DNA of 64,000 bases, from contig NZ_CP109467.1 of assembly GCF_036227325.1 (NCBI RefSeq), positions 2,170,001-2,234,000 of the forward strand, in the 5' to 3' direction. This document shows, in pieces, positions 34,833-43,028 of the stretch. The stretch comes from Streptomyces sp. NBC_01465 (GTDB lineage: Bacteria > Actinomycetota > Actinomycetes > Streptomycetales > Streptomycetaceae). Numbering within the stretch: the first letter of the stretch is position 1; each line of letters begins with the position of its first letter. The translations under genes and the position numbers were made by a program. Under the pieces are notes generated by a model. The model had not been told where the DNA came from, did not search any database, and was given only the letters and a program-made list of their open reading frames with translations.

Positions 34833-35672
34833 TCAGGTCGGCCCCTGCACATCCCCCGTGGTCGACGACGTGATGATGTCGCCGTGCGCGAAGTCCCCCG
34901 GCGGGATCCCCGGGTGGTGCCCCCGCGACCGGGCGCCCTGCGCGACCGACGTCCCCAGGGCCAGCCGGGAGACGATGCGATACCGGTCCCCCCGGTACAC
35001 CGAGTGCACGTACTCGACGGGTTGGCCCGACCGGTCCGTGGTCAACCGCTCGATCAGCAGCGCCGGCGAAAGCACCGGCACCTCCAGTACGGCGGCCTCC
35101 GCCTCGTTCACCACCGTCGGCTCGATCGACTGCACCGCCTCGTGCACGAACACCCCGTGCTGCTCGCGCAGATGGACGTACAGATCACCGGCCTCCAGCT
35201 CCTGGGCGCTCAGCCCGGGCACCAGCCGGGCCGGGATGTGCAGATGCTCGATCGCCATCGGGGCCTCGTCGACCAGTCGCAGCCGTGCGATGTAGACCAG
35301 CTCGTCGGCGGGTGACATCCGGAGCCTGCGCCCGATGCGGGCGCCCGCCTGCACCGTGGAGAACTCCAGCAGCCTGCTGGACCAGTGCCCGTTCGCCAGC
35401 GGGACCGCGACCGTCGCGTCGTCCGAGACCAGCTCCTGCGTGATCTTCGCGGGCGCGACGAACATCCCGCGCCCGTGCTGACGTACCAACTGCCCGGTGG
35501 CCACCAGCTCGTCGACGGCGGCACGCAGCGTGGGCCGCGAGACGCCCAGTGCCGCGCACAGCGTCCGCTCCGAGGGAATGGCGTCGCCGGGACGGCACGT
35601 CTCGATCAGTCCGAGCAGGTGCTCGCGGACCCGTTCGCGCTTCAGTACAGCGCCCGAGGAACCGCCATCCAT
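34833..35672 (-). CDS. GntR family regulator, HutC/UTRA subfamily
   Basis: 279 residues. The winged helix has GDAIPSERTLCAALGVSRPTLRAAVDELVATGQLVRQHGRGMFVAP. The UTRA ligand domain (about 100-240) is recognisable from RIGRRLRMSPADELVYIARLRLVDEAPMAIEHLHIPARLVPGL and ERLTTDRSGQPVEYVHSVYRGDRYRIV. DasR and other UTRA regulators sense phosphosugars. This one is divergent from a secreted GH16/CBM3 enzyme, and the shared intergenic region has DasR-like half-sites, so glycan-responsive control of that enzyme is likely. A ribosome site GGAGG is 7 bases from the start. Confidence 0.87.
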   Translation of the reverse strand: MDGGSSGAVLKRERVREHLLGLIETCRPGDAIPSERTLCAALGVSRPTLRAAVDELVATGQLVRQHGRGMFVAPAKITQELVSDDATVAVPLANGHWSSRLLEFSTVQAGARIGRRLRMSPADELVYIARLRLVDEAPMAIEHLHIPARLVPGLSAQELEAGDLYVHLREQHGVFVHEAVQSIEPTVVNEAEAAVLEVPVLSPALLIERLTTDRSGQPVEYVHSVYRGDRYRIVSRLALGTSVAQGARSRGHHPGIPPGDFAHGDIITSSTTGDVQGPT

Positions 35673-35766
35673 GCGTTGCCTCCATTACCACTGGTCATAT
35701 GCGTGGCCGCCATCCTAGCGGCGAACGACAACAACAACCCCTATTACTCAGGCACTTGACGCCCCA

Positions 35767-35823
35767 AGTGGTCTATGCCACCTTCTTGCCAGCGTCAACT
35801 GGTCAGCTTGCCAATTGGTCAGG
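35767..35823. promoter_or_regulatory. DasR-like (dre-like) operator cluster
   Basis: AGTGGTCTATGCCACC (35767-35782) matches 13 of 16 positions of the DasR element ACTGGTCTAGACCACT. Two direct half-sites follow, ACTGGTCAG and ATTGGTCAG, about 15 bases apart up to position 35823, and another ACTGGTCAT lies near 35690. They sit between the UTRA regulator and the GH16 gene. Confidence 0.55.
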
Positions 35824-35889
35824 TACGGACGATCCGCACTGCCCTACGCACACCCTCCGCAACACCCCCACTCGGAGAGGACCCGCCAG

Positions 35890-37308
35890 ATGATGAAGAG
35901 ACCCCTGATGCGCGCAGCCGTCGGTGCCGCCACCGTGACCGGCCTCTGCCTGGCCGCGCTCACCGCACTGCCCGCGAACGCGGCGGCGCAGCCCGTGAAG
36001 ATCCAGTACCGGCAGAGTTCCACCGGTTCGGACCAGGCCGAGCCCTGGTTCAAGGTGGTCAACTCGGGCAGCGGCAGCGTGGCCCTGAGCCAGGTCAAGA
36101 TCCGGTACTACTTCAAGGCCGACGCCGGCGCCTCGTACACCTTCGCGTGTTCCTGGGCGGTGAAGGGCTGCGCGAACATCACCGGAACCTTCGGCACACT
36201 CGCCAACCCCACGGCCACCGCGGACCGTTACCTGGAGATCGGCTTCACGTCGGGCGCGGGATCGCTCGCGGCGGGCGCCGACACCGGCGACATGCAGCTG
36301 CGCTTCTACCGCTCCAACTGGGCGTCGCTCAACCAGAGCGACGACTACTCCTTCGGTGCGGCGCAGACGGCGTACGGCGATTGGACGAAGGTCACGGCGA
36401 CGGTGGCCGGCACCACGGTCTGGGGCACGGCCCCGGCGGGCAACGACCCGACGACCCCGCCCACCGACCCGCCGACGACACCGCCCCCCGGCGGCGGAAC
36501 GGCGCTCTTCGACGACTTCAACTACACGTCGTACAACGACCCTTCGATCGACGCCCACGGCTGGAGCGTCCGCTCGAACTCCGGCGGTCCGGGCGTCTCG
36601 GGCGCGACATGGGCCCCGCAGAACGTCACCTTCGCCACGCAGAGCGGCAACTCGGTGATGAACCTCGAAACGTCCACGGCAGGCACGGGCGAGTCGACGA
36701 AGCAGACCGAAGTCCTCACGAAATCAATGAAGTTCAAGAACGGGACGTACGCGGCGCGCGTGAAGTTCGCGGACGCCCCGAAGGCGACGGGCCCGGACGG
36801 CGACCACCTGGTCCAGACGTTCTTCACGATCAACCAGCTCAAGGCCCCGATGGCGGACGACTACGCGGAGTACGACTTCGAGTACCTCCCCAACGGAGGC
36901 TGGGGCGAGCCGTCGAACATCCTCTACACAACGTCGTGGGAGACGTACAACCCGGACCCCTGGCAGGCGGTCAACCAGCACTCGGAGTCGCGGCAGTCGT
37001 TCGCGGGCTGGCACGACCTGGTGGTGACGATCGACGACGCGCACATCACGTACTACATCGACGGCGCGCAGTTCGGGCAGCACGACGCCCAGTACCTGCC
37101 CGAGGCGCCGATGTCGATCAACTTCAACCAGTGGCTGATCGACTTCGGCGGCCAGTCGTCGACGACGCCGCGCGCGTACGACCAGCAGGTCGACTACGTC
37201 CTCCACGTGAAGGACCAGGTCCTGACCCCGGCCCAGGTCAACGCGAAGATCGCGGCGTACAGGGCGGCGGGAACGCACTTCGAGGACACGGTGCCTTCGT
37301 CGGGCTGA
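35890..37308 (+). CDS. Secreted CBM3-GH16 glycoside hydrolase
   Basis: 472 residues. A Sec signal peptide (about 1-32, ending ANAAAQ) is followed by a family 3-like carbohydrate-binding domain (about 34-178; VKIQYRQSSTGSDQAEPWFKVVNSGSGSVALSQVKIRYYF). A Pro/Thr linker (183-203) leads to a GH16 beta-jelly-roll (205-460) with the catalytic E-x-D-x-E in AEYDFEYLP (Glu327, Asp329, Glu331). GH16 enzymes cut beta-1,3/1,4-glucans, laminarin or related glycans; the CBM3 suggests action on a cellulose-containing substrate. Two adjacent ATGs (35890, 35893) are possible starts. A strong terminator follows. Confidence 0.85.
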   Translation: MMKRPLMRAAVGAATVTGLCLAALTALPANAAAQPVKIQYRQSSTGSDQAEPWFKVVNSGSGSVALSQVKIRYYFKADAGASYTFACSWAVKGCANITGTFGTLANPTATADRYLEIGFTSGAGSLAAGADTGDMQLRFYRSNWASLNQSDDYSFGAAQTAYGDWTKVTATVAGTTVWGTAPAGNDPTTPPTDPPTTPPPGGGTALFDDFNYTSYNDPSIDAHGWSVRSNSGGPGVSGATWAPQNVTFATQSGNSVMNLETSTAGTGESTKQTEVLTKSMKFKNGTYAARVKFADAPKATGPDGDHLVQTFFTINQLKAPMADDYAEYDFEYLPNGGWGEPSNILYTTSWETYNPDPWQAVNQHSESRQSFAGWHDLVVTIDDAHITYYIDGAQFGQHDAQYLPEAPMSINFNQWLIDFGGQSSTTPRAYDQQVDYVLHVKDQVLTPAQVNAKIAAYRAAGTHFEDTVPSSG

Positions 37309-37320
37309 CCGGGGACGAGG

Positions 37321-37352
37321 GGCGGTGGCCGCAGCGCTCGGCGGCCACCGCC
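37321..37352 (+). terminator. Terminator hairpin after GH16 gene
   Basis: GGCGGTGGCCGC (37321-37332) pairs perfectly with GCGGCCACCGCC (37341-37352) around an 8-nt loop, 12 bases past the GH16 stop and 9 bases before the stop of the convergent small gene. Confidence 0.85.
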
Positions 37353-37361
37353 TCCATCCCG

Positions 37362-37580
37362 TCAGCGCGCGGCCCGCAGCCGTAACGCTTCGGCGAGCCG
37401 CTCGGCGTACTCCGCGGGGACCATCCCCAGATTTACGTACGGCTTCCCGGTATGGGTGACCCAGGGCCGGAGCTGCCCGCACACGAATTCCGGAACACCC
37501 AGCGCATCGAAAGCCTCCCGCACCGCTTCGGTCGCATCCTCGGCGGTCTTACGACCGTCCCGCCACTGCTGCATGTCCAT
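37362..37580 (-). CDS. Small protein of unknown function
   Basis: 72 residues from ATG 37580 (a second ATG is at 37574), with a GGGGGCGG stretch just upstream. Sequence: DMQQWRDGRKTAEDATEAVREAFDALGVPEF, then VCGQLRPWVTHTGKPYVNLGMVPAEYAERLAEALRL. It is compact, soluble and probably helix-sheet-helix. Small Streptomyces proteins of this look are common beside GntR genes, but I do not recognise a family. Confidence 0.6.
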   Translation of the reverse strand: MDMQQWRDGRKTAEDATEAVREAFDALGVPEFVCGQLRPWVTHTGKPYVNLGMVPAEYAERLAEALRLRAAR

Positions 37581-37708
37581 GTCCGCCCCCGTGTCCTGTG
37601 CCGCACGCCGTTGTCCGGCCAAGGCAGAACACACCGCGCCGCCGGGCTCCGGTTCCGGAAGCGGCCCAGGCATGGCGAGCGTCACAGGCGGGCGCGTGCC
37701 CTGCCTCG

Positions 37709-38479
37709 TCAGGCCTCGAAGTCGTACTCCAGGATGTACGAAGCGGAGTCGAGGACCATCTCGTTGGCCTCCACCGCTCCCCCGCCCGCCGCGAAGGCCG
37801 TACGGCTCACGAGGATCACCGGGGTGCCGCTGGGGAGTTCGAGGTCCTTGGCCTCGGCGGGGGTCGGCATGCGGGAGCGGAGCTCCTCGCGGAAGTGGAC
37901 GGGCGCGTGGCCGAGTTCGGCGAGCCGGGCATAGATGCCGCCGCTGCCCGGGTCAGGTCGCGTCACAGCCGATCCGGCAACCAGCCCGGCGGGCAGATGC
38001 GAAGCCGCCAGCATCACGGGCTTCCCGTCGAGCGCGTACCGGCGGCGGCGCACCCAGACGAGGGCTCCCGCTTCGACGCCGAGGACGTGGGCGATCCGTG
38101 CGTCGACGGGCTCTTCCGCCACCGAGACCTGGTCGACGACGAGTTCACGCTCCTCCCCGACATCGGCGGACCACACGGACCGCCCCGCGCCCCACTGCTC
38201 GGCCGCGAGCCGCTGGATGCCCCGGCGCCGGAGCGGACGGAATCCGCGTACGAAGACGCCGGCGCCCTTGCGGGCCTCGGCGATGCCCTCGCCCTGCAGC
38301 ACGGCCAGCGCCTGGCGGACCGTCATCCGGGCGACGCCGTGGACGGCCATCAGGTCGTTCTCCCCGGGCAGCCGGTCCCCGGGCCCGTACTCGCCCGCGG
38401 AAATCGCGGTCTTCAGCTCGTCCGCGATGCGCTGGTACTTGCGGCCCCCGGCCTCTCCCTGCCCCGCTCCCACTGTCAC
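37709..38479 (-). CDS. GntR family regulator, HutC/UTRA subfamily
   Basis: 256 residues. The HTH is KYQRIADELKTAISAGEYGPGDRLPGENDLMAVHGVARMTVRQALAVLQGEGIAEARKGAGVFV. The UTRA domain includes ALVWVRRRRYALDGKPVMLAASHLPAGLVAGSAV and EELRSRMPTPAEAKDLELPSGTPVILVSRTAF. It is divergent from an RsbW-like ATPase gene. A perfect 16-bp palindrome on the ATPase promoter's -35 is its probable operator. Such GntR/ATPase pairs recur in Streptomyces; the ligand is unknown. Confidence 0.87.
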   Translation of the reverse strand: MTVGAGQGEAGGRKYQRIADELKTAISAGEYGPGDRLPGENDLMAVHGVARMTVRQALAVLQGEGIAEARKGAGVFVRGFRPLRRRGIQRLAAEQWGAGRSVWSADVGEERELVVDQVSVAEEPVDARIAHVLGVEAGALVWVRRRRYALDGKPVMLAASHLPAGLVAGSAVTRPDPGSGGIYARLAELGHAPVHFREELRSRMPTPAEAKDLELPSGTPVILVSRTAFAAGGGAVEANEMVLDSASYILEYDFEA

Positions 38480-38556
38480 CCTCCGATCCTCTCCGGAGAC
38501 ACCCTAGGCCTCCTGCACATGGGTCGAACTGCTGGTCAGATCCTCGCATTCGATTG

Positions 38557-38572
38557 ACATCTCTAGAGATGT
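38557..38572. promoter_or_regulatory. Palindromic GntR-type operator over a -35 box
   Basis: ACATCTCTAGAGATGT is a perfect 16-bp palindrome. It overlaps a consensus -35 TTGACA (38554-38559) directed toward the ATPase gene at 38591. HutC-type regulators bind such sites, so the divergent GntR at 37709-38479 probably represses this promoter. Confidence 0.75.
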
Positions 38573-38590
38573 ATCGCTTCACTTGGACTG

Positions 38591-39055
38591 ATGAGAGATG
38601 TCTTCGCGAGGAGGCAGGAATTGCAGGATCCGGAAGCCGGCACGCCCGCCGACGGCCACACGTTGCTGGGCCTCATGACACTGCCGGCGGACCCCGCGTC
38701 GGTGGCGACCGCCCGCCGCGAGTTCCTGGTGTCGGCGATACGGCTCGACCTGGTCGGCCGCGTCGACGAATGCGTGCTGATGCTCTCGGAGTTGGTGACG
38801 AACGCGATCGCCCACGGCTGCGCGGAGGAGCCCTGGCTGGTGCGCGTCGAATGGCACCGGACGTCCGACGCCCTACGGGTCGAGGTGCACAACCCGGGCC
38901 TGCCCGGACCCGTACAACTGGTCAAGCCGCGACAGGACGACGAGCACGGGCGGGGGCTACTGCTGGTGGACGCGCTGGCGTACGAGTGGTCGGTCGGGCC
39001 AAGTCCGCACGGGGGGACGGTTGTTGCTTTCGTGATGCGCGGGGCGCTTCGCTAG
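38591..39055 (+). CDS. ATP-binding protein, RsbW-like HATPase (anti-sigma/regulatory kinase fold)
   Basis: 154 residues as given. The GHKL core has the N-box DECVLMLSELVTNAIAHGCAEEPW, then EVHNPGLPGP and the G-box DEHGRGLLLVDALAYEWSV. It lacks membrane or sensor domains, as in the RsbW/SpoIIAB-like proteins abundant in Streptomyces. The start is unsettled: ATG 38591 would give a nearly leaderless mRNA from the TTGACA promoter, while TTG 38621 has a perfect GAGGAGG site (38608-38614) six bases upstream and would give 144 residues. It is probably controlled by the divergent GntR. Confidence 0.85.
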   Translation: MRDVFARRQELQDPEAGTPADGHTLLGLMTLPADPASVATARREFLVSAIRLDLVGRVDECVLMLSELVTNAIAHGCAEEPWLVRVEWHRTSDALRVEVHNPGLPGPVQLVKPRQDDEHGRGLLLVDALAYEWSVGPSPHGGTVVAFVMRGALR

Positions 39056-39240
39056 CGTGATGGCCTAGGCTCGGTCTCACTTACTCAAGAGACTTCTGCC
39101 CGGTGACGGAGTCGGCGTGGGGCGCGCGTCCCTGTTCCACGCCAGCACTGGACGGTTCCAGGCGATGACCACGGGTCGGCACATCAGGACGCCGACGGCC
39201 CCGGGTGGTCCGCCCCGCCGGGCAGCGAAAGGGACGCGCC

Positions 39241-40464
39241 GTGCCGTCGGCGACCTACCGCACCCTGCTCCGGACCCCTGGGGCCGCAGCCTTCTTCCTC
39301 ACCGCGACCGTTGCCCGTACGGGCATCGCCATGTCCAGCCTGGGCATCATCTGGCTGGTGCACGGCCGGACCGGTTCGTACGCCGTGGCCGGCCTGGTGA
39401 CCGGCGCGTTCGCCGTGGCCGAGGCGGTGGTCGGGCCTCAACTGGCCCGCCTCTTCGACCGCTTCAGCCAGACCCGCGTACTGCCCCTGATCCTCCTGGC
39501 ACATGCAACGGCTGTGGGGACACTGCTGGCCCCGGTCGAAAACGACAATCCCCATTGGCTGATGACGGTGGCCGGGGCGCTGGCGGGCGCCACGATCCCA
39601 CAGCTGGGCGCGCTGTCGGCGGCCCGCTGGTCGGCGCTGCTGAGCGGCGACCGGGCGGCATCGCTGCCCACGGCCTTCGCCCTGGAGTCGCTGGCCAACG
39701 GCCTCTGCTACTTGACGGGCCCGGCGCTGGTCACGGCGGTCGGGTCGAGCAGCGACCCGGCGTACGGTATGGTCCTGGCCACAGCTTTGGTGGTCGGCGG
39801 CGGCCTGGCATTCGCGGCGCAGCGCCGTACAGCGCCGGCGACTTCGGGCGCCGCCGAGCGCAAGCACGCGGGCCGCTCGCTGCTGCGGCCGGGTTTCGCG
39901 GTGCTGGTCGGCGTGAATCTCACCCTGGGCGTGTACTTCGGCGCGATGCAGGTGTCGGTGACGGCGTTCGCGGTGGAACTCGGAGCACCGGACACGGCAG
40001 CACCGCTCTACGCCGTATCGAACTGCGCGAGCCTGCTGGCCGGCTGGCTGTACGGACTGCGCCGCTGGCGCGCGACACCTCAGCGCCAACTGGCGCTAGT
40101 GACAACAGGATTGACGCTGAGCACACTGCCCCTGCTCGTAGCCGACTCGGTACCGACCTTGGCCGCCGCACTAGCGGTCACCGGCCTGACCATCCCCCCG
40201 ATCCTGGTGCTCTCCTCGACGCTCACGACTACGTCCGTACACCGGGCGGCCCTCACCCAGGCGTTCGCCTGGCTGGCGTCGGCGAGCGCGGCGGGTTCGG
40301 CGGGCGCGGCAGCGCTTTCGGGCCGCGCGGTGGACGCCCATGGAGCCCACGCGGGCTTCGCCATCGCGGCGGCGGCCACGGCCGCGATGGCGGTCCTGGC
40401 GGTGGCACATGCGCGCGCCGGAACCCGCGGGTCAACACCCGGCCTTTACCTCAAGTCCAGTTGA
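39241..40464 (+). CDS. MFS transporter
   Basis: 407 residues from GTG 39241, supported by AAGGGA seven bases upstream. About 12 hydrophobic segments. N-terminal PSATYRTLLRTPGAAAFFLTATVARTGIAMSSLGIIWLVHGRTGSYAVAGLVTGAFAVAEAVVGPQLARLFDRF is typical of an actinobacterial MFS group related to YfiS/NreB-like exporters. A MarR-like gene follows 58 bases later in the same direction and may regulate it. Substrate unknown. Confidence 0.83.
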   Translation: MPSATYRTLLRTPGAAAFFLTATVARTGIAMSSLGIIWLVHGRTGSYAVAGLVTGAFAVAEAVVGPQLARLFDRFSQTRVLPLILLAHATAVGTLLAPVENDNPHWLMTVAGALAGATIPQLGALSAARWSALLSGDRAASLPTAFALESLANGLCYLTGPALVTAVGSSSDPAYGMVLATALVVGGGLAFAAQRRTAPATSGAAERKHAGRSLLRPGFAVLVGVNLTLGVYFGAMQVSVTAFAVELGAPDTAAPLYAVSNCASLLAGWLYGLRRWRATPQRQLALVTTGLTLSTLPLLVADSVPTLAAALAVTGLTIPPILVLSSTLTTTSVHRAALTQAFAWLASASAAGSAGAAALSGRAVDAHGAHAGFAIAAAATAAMAVLAVAHARAGTRGSTPGLYLKSS

Positions 40465-40522
40465 GGATCTAGCTTCGGACGTGTCGCCGGAACGGTCCGG
40501 CATCCGAAGGGGGCAGCCCGTC

Positions 40523-40981
40523 ATGGAGTACTCGCACAGCGACGCCGAGATCATCAAGCAGCCGATCGGGTACTGGAGTTGGGCCGCGTACAACGCCGTC
40601 GTCACCCGCACCAGGGGTGCCCTCGCCGAGATCGGACTCACCCAGCCCCAGTGGTGGGTCCTCCGCCAGGCCGCCGAGGGCCCGAAGTCCCGTACCGAGG
40701 TGGCCCGGATCCTCAAGGGCTACCTCGACACGGGCGAGGACGGCATTGGCGCGGAGATCGACAGCACGGTGACCCAGGGCTGGATCACCCAGGCCCCCGA
40801 CGCACAGCAGCACCTGCACCTCACCCCCGAGGGCCGGGCCCTCTACGAGAAGGCCGCCACCCTCCAGGGCGAACTCCAGGCGGAACGCCACGCCGGCATC
40901 TCCGACAACGAGTACCGCGCCACGCTCAAGGTGCTCCAGCGCTTCATCCACAACACGGGCGGCCGGGCCTGGCACCACTAG
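40523..40981 (+). CDS. MarR-like winged-helix regulator
   Basis: 152 residues from ATG 40523, with AAGGGGG about 10 bases upstream. WSWAAYNAVVTRTRGALAEIGLTQPQWWVLRQAAEGPKSRTEVARILKGY and the wing region QGWITQAPDAQQHLHLTPEGRALYEKAATLQGELQAERHAGISDNEYRATLKVLQRFIHN form the MarR fold, though the recognition helix departs from the strongest consensus. It probably controls itself and the upstream MFS gene. Confidence 0.75.
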   Translation: MEYSHSDAEIIKQPIGYWSWAAYNAVVTRTRGALAEIGLTQPQWWVLRQAAEGPKSRTEVARILKGYLDTGEDGIGAEIDSTVTQGWITQAPDAQQHLHLTPEGRALYEKAATLQGELQAERHAGISDNEYRATLKVLQRFIHNTGGRAWHH

Positions 40982-41035
40982 GGACCGGCGGCGGCACTGT
41001 GGGCGCATGAACAGCCGTCGTGCTTACATGAGTTC

Positions 41036-41674
41036 ATGGTTTCCACCGACCGCCTGCTGGCCTTCGCGGCCATGTCGTTCCTGCTGATCGTGATACCCGG
41101 ACCCAGCGTGCTGTTCGTGATCGGGCGAGCCCTGTCACAGGGACGCCGCGCCGCGCTGACCACGGTCGCCGGGAACACGCTCGGCGCGTACGTGCTCGTC
41201 GTGGCCGTGGCGCTGGGGGTGGGGGCCGTGGTGGAGCGATCGGTCCTCGTCTTCACGGTGCTGAAGCTCGCGGGCGCCGCGTATCTGGTGTACCTCGGGA
41301 TCAAGGCGGTACGGCAACGAGGGGCACTGCACACCGCGTTCACCGGCGACGGCCCGACGCACGGCAGCCTGCGCACCTTGTGGGAGGGGTTCGCCGTCGG
41401 TGTGGCCAACCCCAAGACGATCGTGTTCTTCGCCGCCGTACTGCCGCAGTTCGTCGACCACGGCCGAGGCCACGTCACGACACAAATGCTGCTGCTCGGC
41501 CTGGTCTTCAATGTCATCGCGGTGGCCTCCGACAGTGTGTGGGGCCTGGCCGCGGCGACCACCCGAACCTGGTTCGCCCGCTCACCGCGCCGTCTCGCCG
41601 TGGTGGGTGGTACCGGTGGTCTCGCGATGATCGGACTCGGCGTCACCATCGCCGCGACCGGTCGCAAAGACTAG
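41036..41674 (+). CDS. LysE/RhtB-family amino-acid exporter
   Basis: 212 residues, six predicted membrane segments. Family motifs are LLIVIPGPSVLFVIGRALSQGRRAALTTVAGNTLGAYVLV at the N-terminus, KLAGAAYLVYLGIKAVRQ and WEGFAVGVANPKTIVFFAAVLPQFV in the middle. LysE/RhtB proteins export amino acids or their derivatives. No regulator is adjacent; the MarR-like gene ends 54 bases upstream. Confidence 0.88.
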   Translation: MVSTDRLLAFAAMSFLLIVIPGPSVLFVIGRALSQGRRAALTTVAGNTLGAYVLVVAVALGVGAVVERSVLVFTVLKLAGAAYLVYLGIKAVRQRGALHTAFTGDGPTHGSLRTLWEGFAVGVANPKTIVFFAAVLPQFVDHGRGHVTTQMLLLGLVFNVIAVASDSVWGLAAATTRTWFARSPRRLAVVGGTGGLAMIGLGVTIAATGRKD

Positions 41675-41762
41675 GCGGAATCGCTCGCCGCCGATTCAGC
41701 TCTGTCGTTCGGGCGTCGAAATTGGTTTGCCGCGTTTTGTGGTGATCAGGAGACTCGCTCTC

Positions 41763-42302
41763 ATGCCAACGACTGCGCGTGACCTGACACTTGAACACTT
41801 CCGGTGGATCGGTGGGCACGCGGACGTGTGGGCGATCTTCCGGGATGCCAAGGCGCTGGCCGCGGTGGTGGCTGGTCTGGTGGAACCGTTCCGGGACGAG
41901 CGGATCACAGCGGTCTGTGGGATCGAGTCGCGGGGATTCCTCCTGGGTGGCGCCGCAGCCGTCGAGCTTGGTGTCGGATTCGTTCCCATCCGGAAGGGTG
42001 AGGGTCTCTTCCCCGGCGACAAAGTGGTGCGTCAGTCGGCTCCCGACTACCGACGCCTTCGTCACACCCTTCGGCTCCAGAGATCCTCGTTGGGTCCGGG
42101 GGACCGTGTCCTGCTGGTCGACGACTGGATCGAGACCGGCAGCCAGGCCGCATCCGTCAAGAGCATGGCCGAGGAGCGCGGCTCCACCTGGGTGGGGTGC
42201 AGCGTCATCGTCGATCAGCTCAGCGACTCGTCGGAGAACATCACCCTCGGCACCGTTCGAGGACTGTTGGCCGCGCAGGACCTCCCACCGTACGAAGCCT
42301 GA
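41763..42302 (+). CDS. Phosphoribosyltransferase (adenine-PRT-like)
   Basis: 179 residues from ATG 41763 (AGGAG about 10 bases upstream). The PRPP loop is VLLVDDWIETGSQ (about 117-128), and GIESRGFLLGGAAAVELGVGFVPIRKGEGLFPGDKV matches the adenine phosphoribosyltransferase hood region. It is shorter than most APRTs at the C-terminus, and purine specificity is inferred. This gene and its upstream flank have a somewhat lower GC and less biased codon use than neighbours (for example GTTTTGTGGTGATC before the start), hinting at recent acquisition. Confidence 0.8.
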   Translation: MPTTARDLTLEHFRWIGGHADVWAIFRDAKALAAVVAGLVEPFRDERITAVCGIESRGFLLGGAAAVELGVGFVPIRKGEGLFPGDKVVRQSAPDYRRLRHTLRLQRSSLGPGDRVLLVDDWIETGSQAASVKSMAEERGSTWVGCSVIVDQLSDSSENITLGTVRGLLAAQDLPPYEA

Positions 42303-42412
42303 AGCAGCTGACGGCATGTGATGCGGCCCTGCCCAGGCAGCCCCGCGTTCCTCTCCCGTCTTGGCCCGCGTAGGCTCTCGCGCCAAGGTTGTTGAGATCG
42401 CTGGGGGCCGAC

Positions 42413-42829
42413 GTGCAGACAGACGACGAGAACGACCCCGTACCAGCGGGCCAGGGAACCATCGAGCTGACCAGGGTCCCGGACGGTTACCGGGACTTCC
42501 TCCGCAGCTACACCGTGCTGGTCGACGAAGTCCCGGCGGGCCGGATCCGTCGCGGGCAGACGCTGAACCTCCAGGTCCCCGCAGGCACACACCAGCTGCG
42601 GCTGACGATCGCCTGGTGCTCAAGTCCCGCGATGACCGTCGACATCGACGCCGGTACGCCGGCCTACTTCGCCTGCGCCCCGGGCGATCAGCCGTCCGCA
42701 ATCACCGCCGTCACCTCCGGGGCGAACGACTACATCTCGCTCTGGCGAACGGCGGAGGCCGCAGCCCTGCCGGCCAGGACCCGCATCGGTCGGCGCCGCG
42801 ATCGTGGTGCCGGGTCCGAGACTGGCTGA
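42413..42829 (+). CDS. Hypothetical protein with beta-rich central region
   Basis: 138 residues from GTG 42413, preceded by GGGGG six bases upstream. The centre (RSYTVLVDEVPAGRIRRGQTLNLQVPAGTHQLRLTIAWCSSPAMTVDIDAGTPAYFACAPG) looks like a small beta-sandwich similar to PEGA-type or DUF domains that present a peptide to membranes. The tail RTRIGRRRDRG is basic. Not recognised beyond this. It is convergent with the DUF397 gene, one base apart. Confidence 0.65.
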   Translation: MQTDDENDPVPAGQGTIELTRVPDGYRDFLRSYTVLVDEVPAGRIRRGQTLNLQVPAGTHQLRLTIAWCSSPAMTVDIDAGTPAYFACAPGDQPSAITAVTSGANDYISLWRTAEAAALPARTRIGRRRDRGAGSETG

Positions 42830-42830
42830 G

Positions 42831-43028
42831 TTACTGCTGCACGTCGGCGACGAAGGCGCGCCAGGCATCGGCGCTGAAGACGAGGGCGGGGCCGTCGGGG
42901 CGCTTGCTGTCGCGGACCGGGACGGTGGTGGGGCAGGTGTCGGACACCTCGACGCATTCGCCGCCACTGCTGCCGCTGTACGAGGACTTCCGCCACTGTG
43001 CGTTGGTCAGGTCAGGGGTGGTCCCCAT
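42831..43028 (-). CDS. DUF397 domain protein
   Basis: 65 residues, almost all DUF397: LTNAQWRKSSYSGSSGGECVEVSDTC, PVRDSKRPDGPALVFSADAWRAFVADV. DUF397 proteins (WhiJ partners) pair with DUF5753 XRE regulators and modulate them. It starts 17 bases before the XRE gene ends, so the two are translationally coupled. Confidence 0.92.
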   Translation of the reverse strand: MGTTPDLTNAQWRKSSYSGSSGGECVEVSDTCPTTVPVRDSKRPDGPALVFSADAWRAFVADVQQ

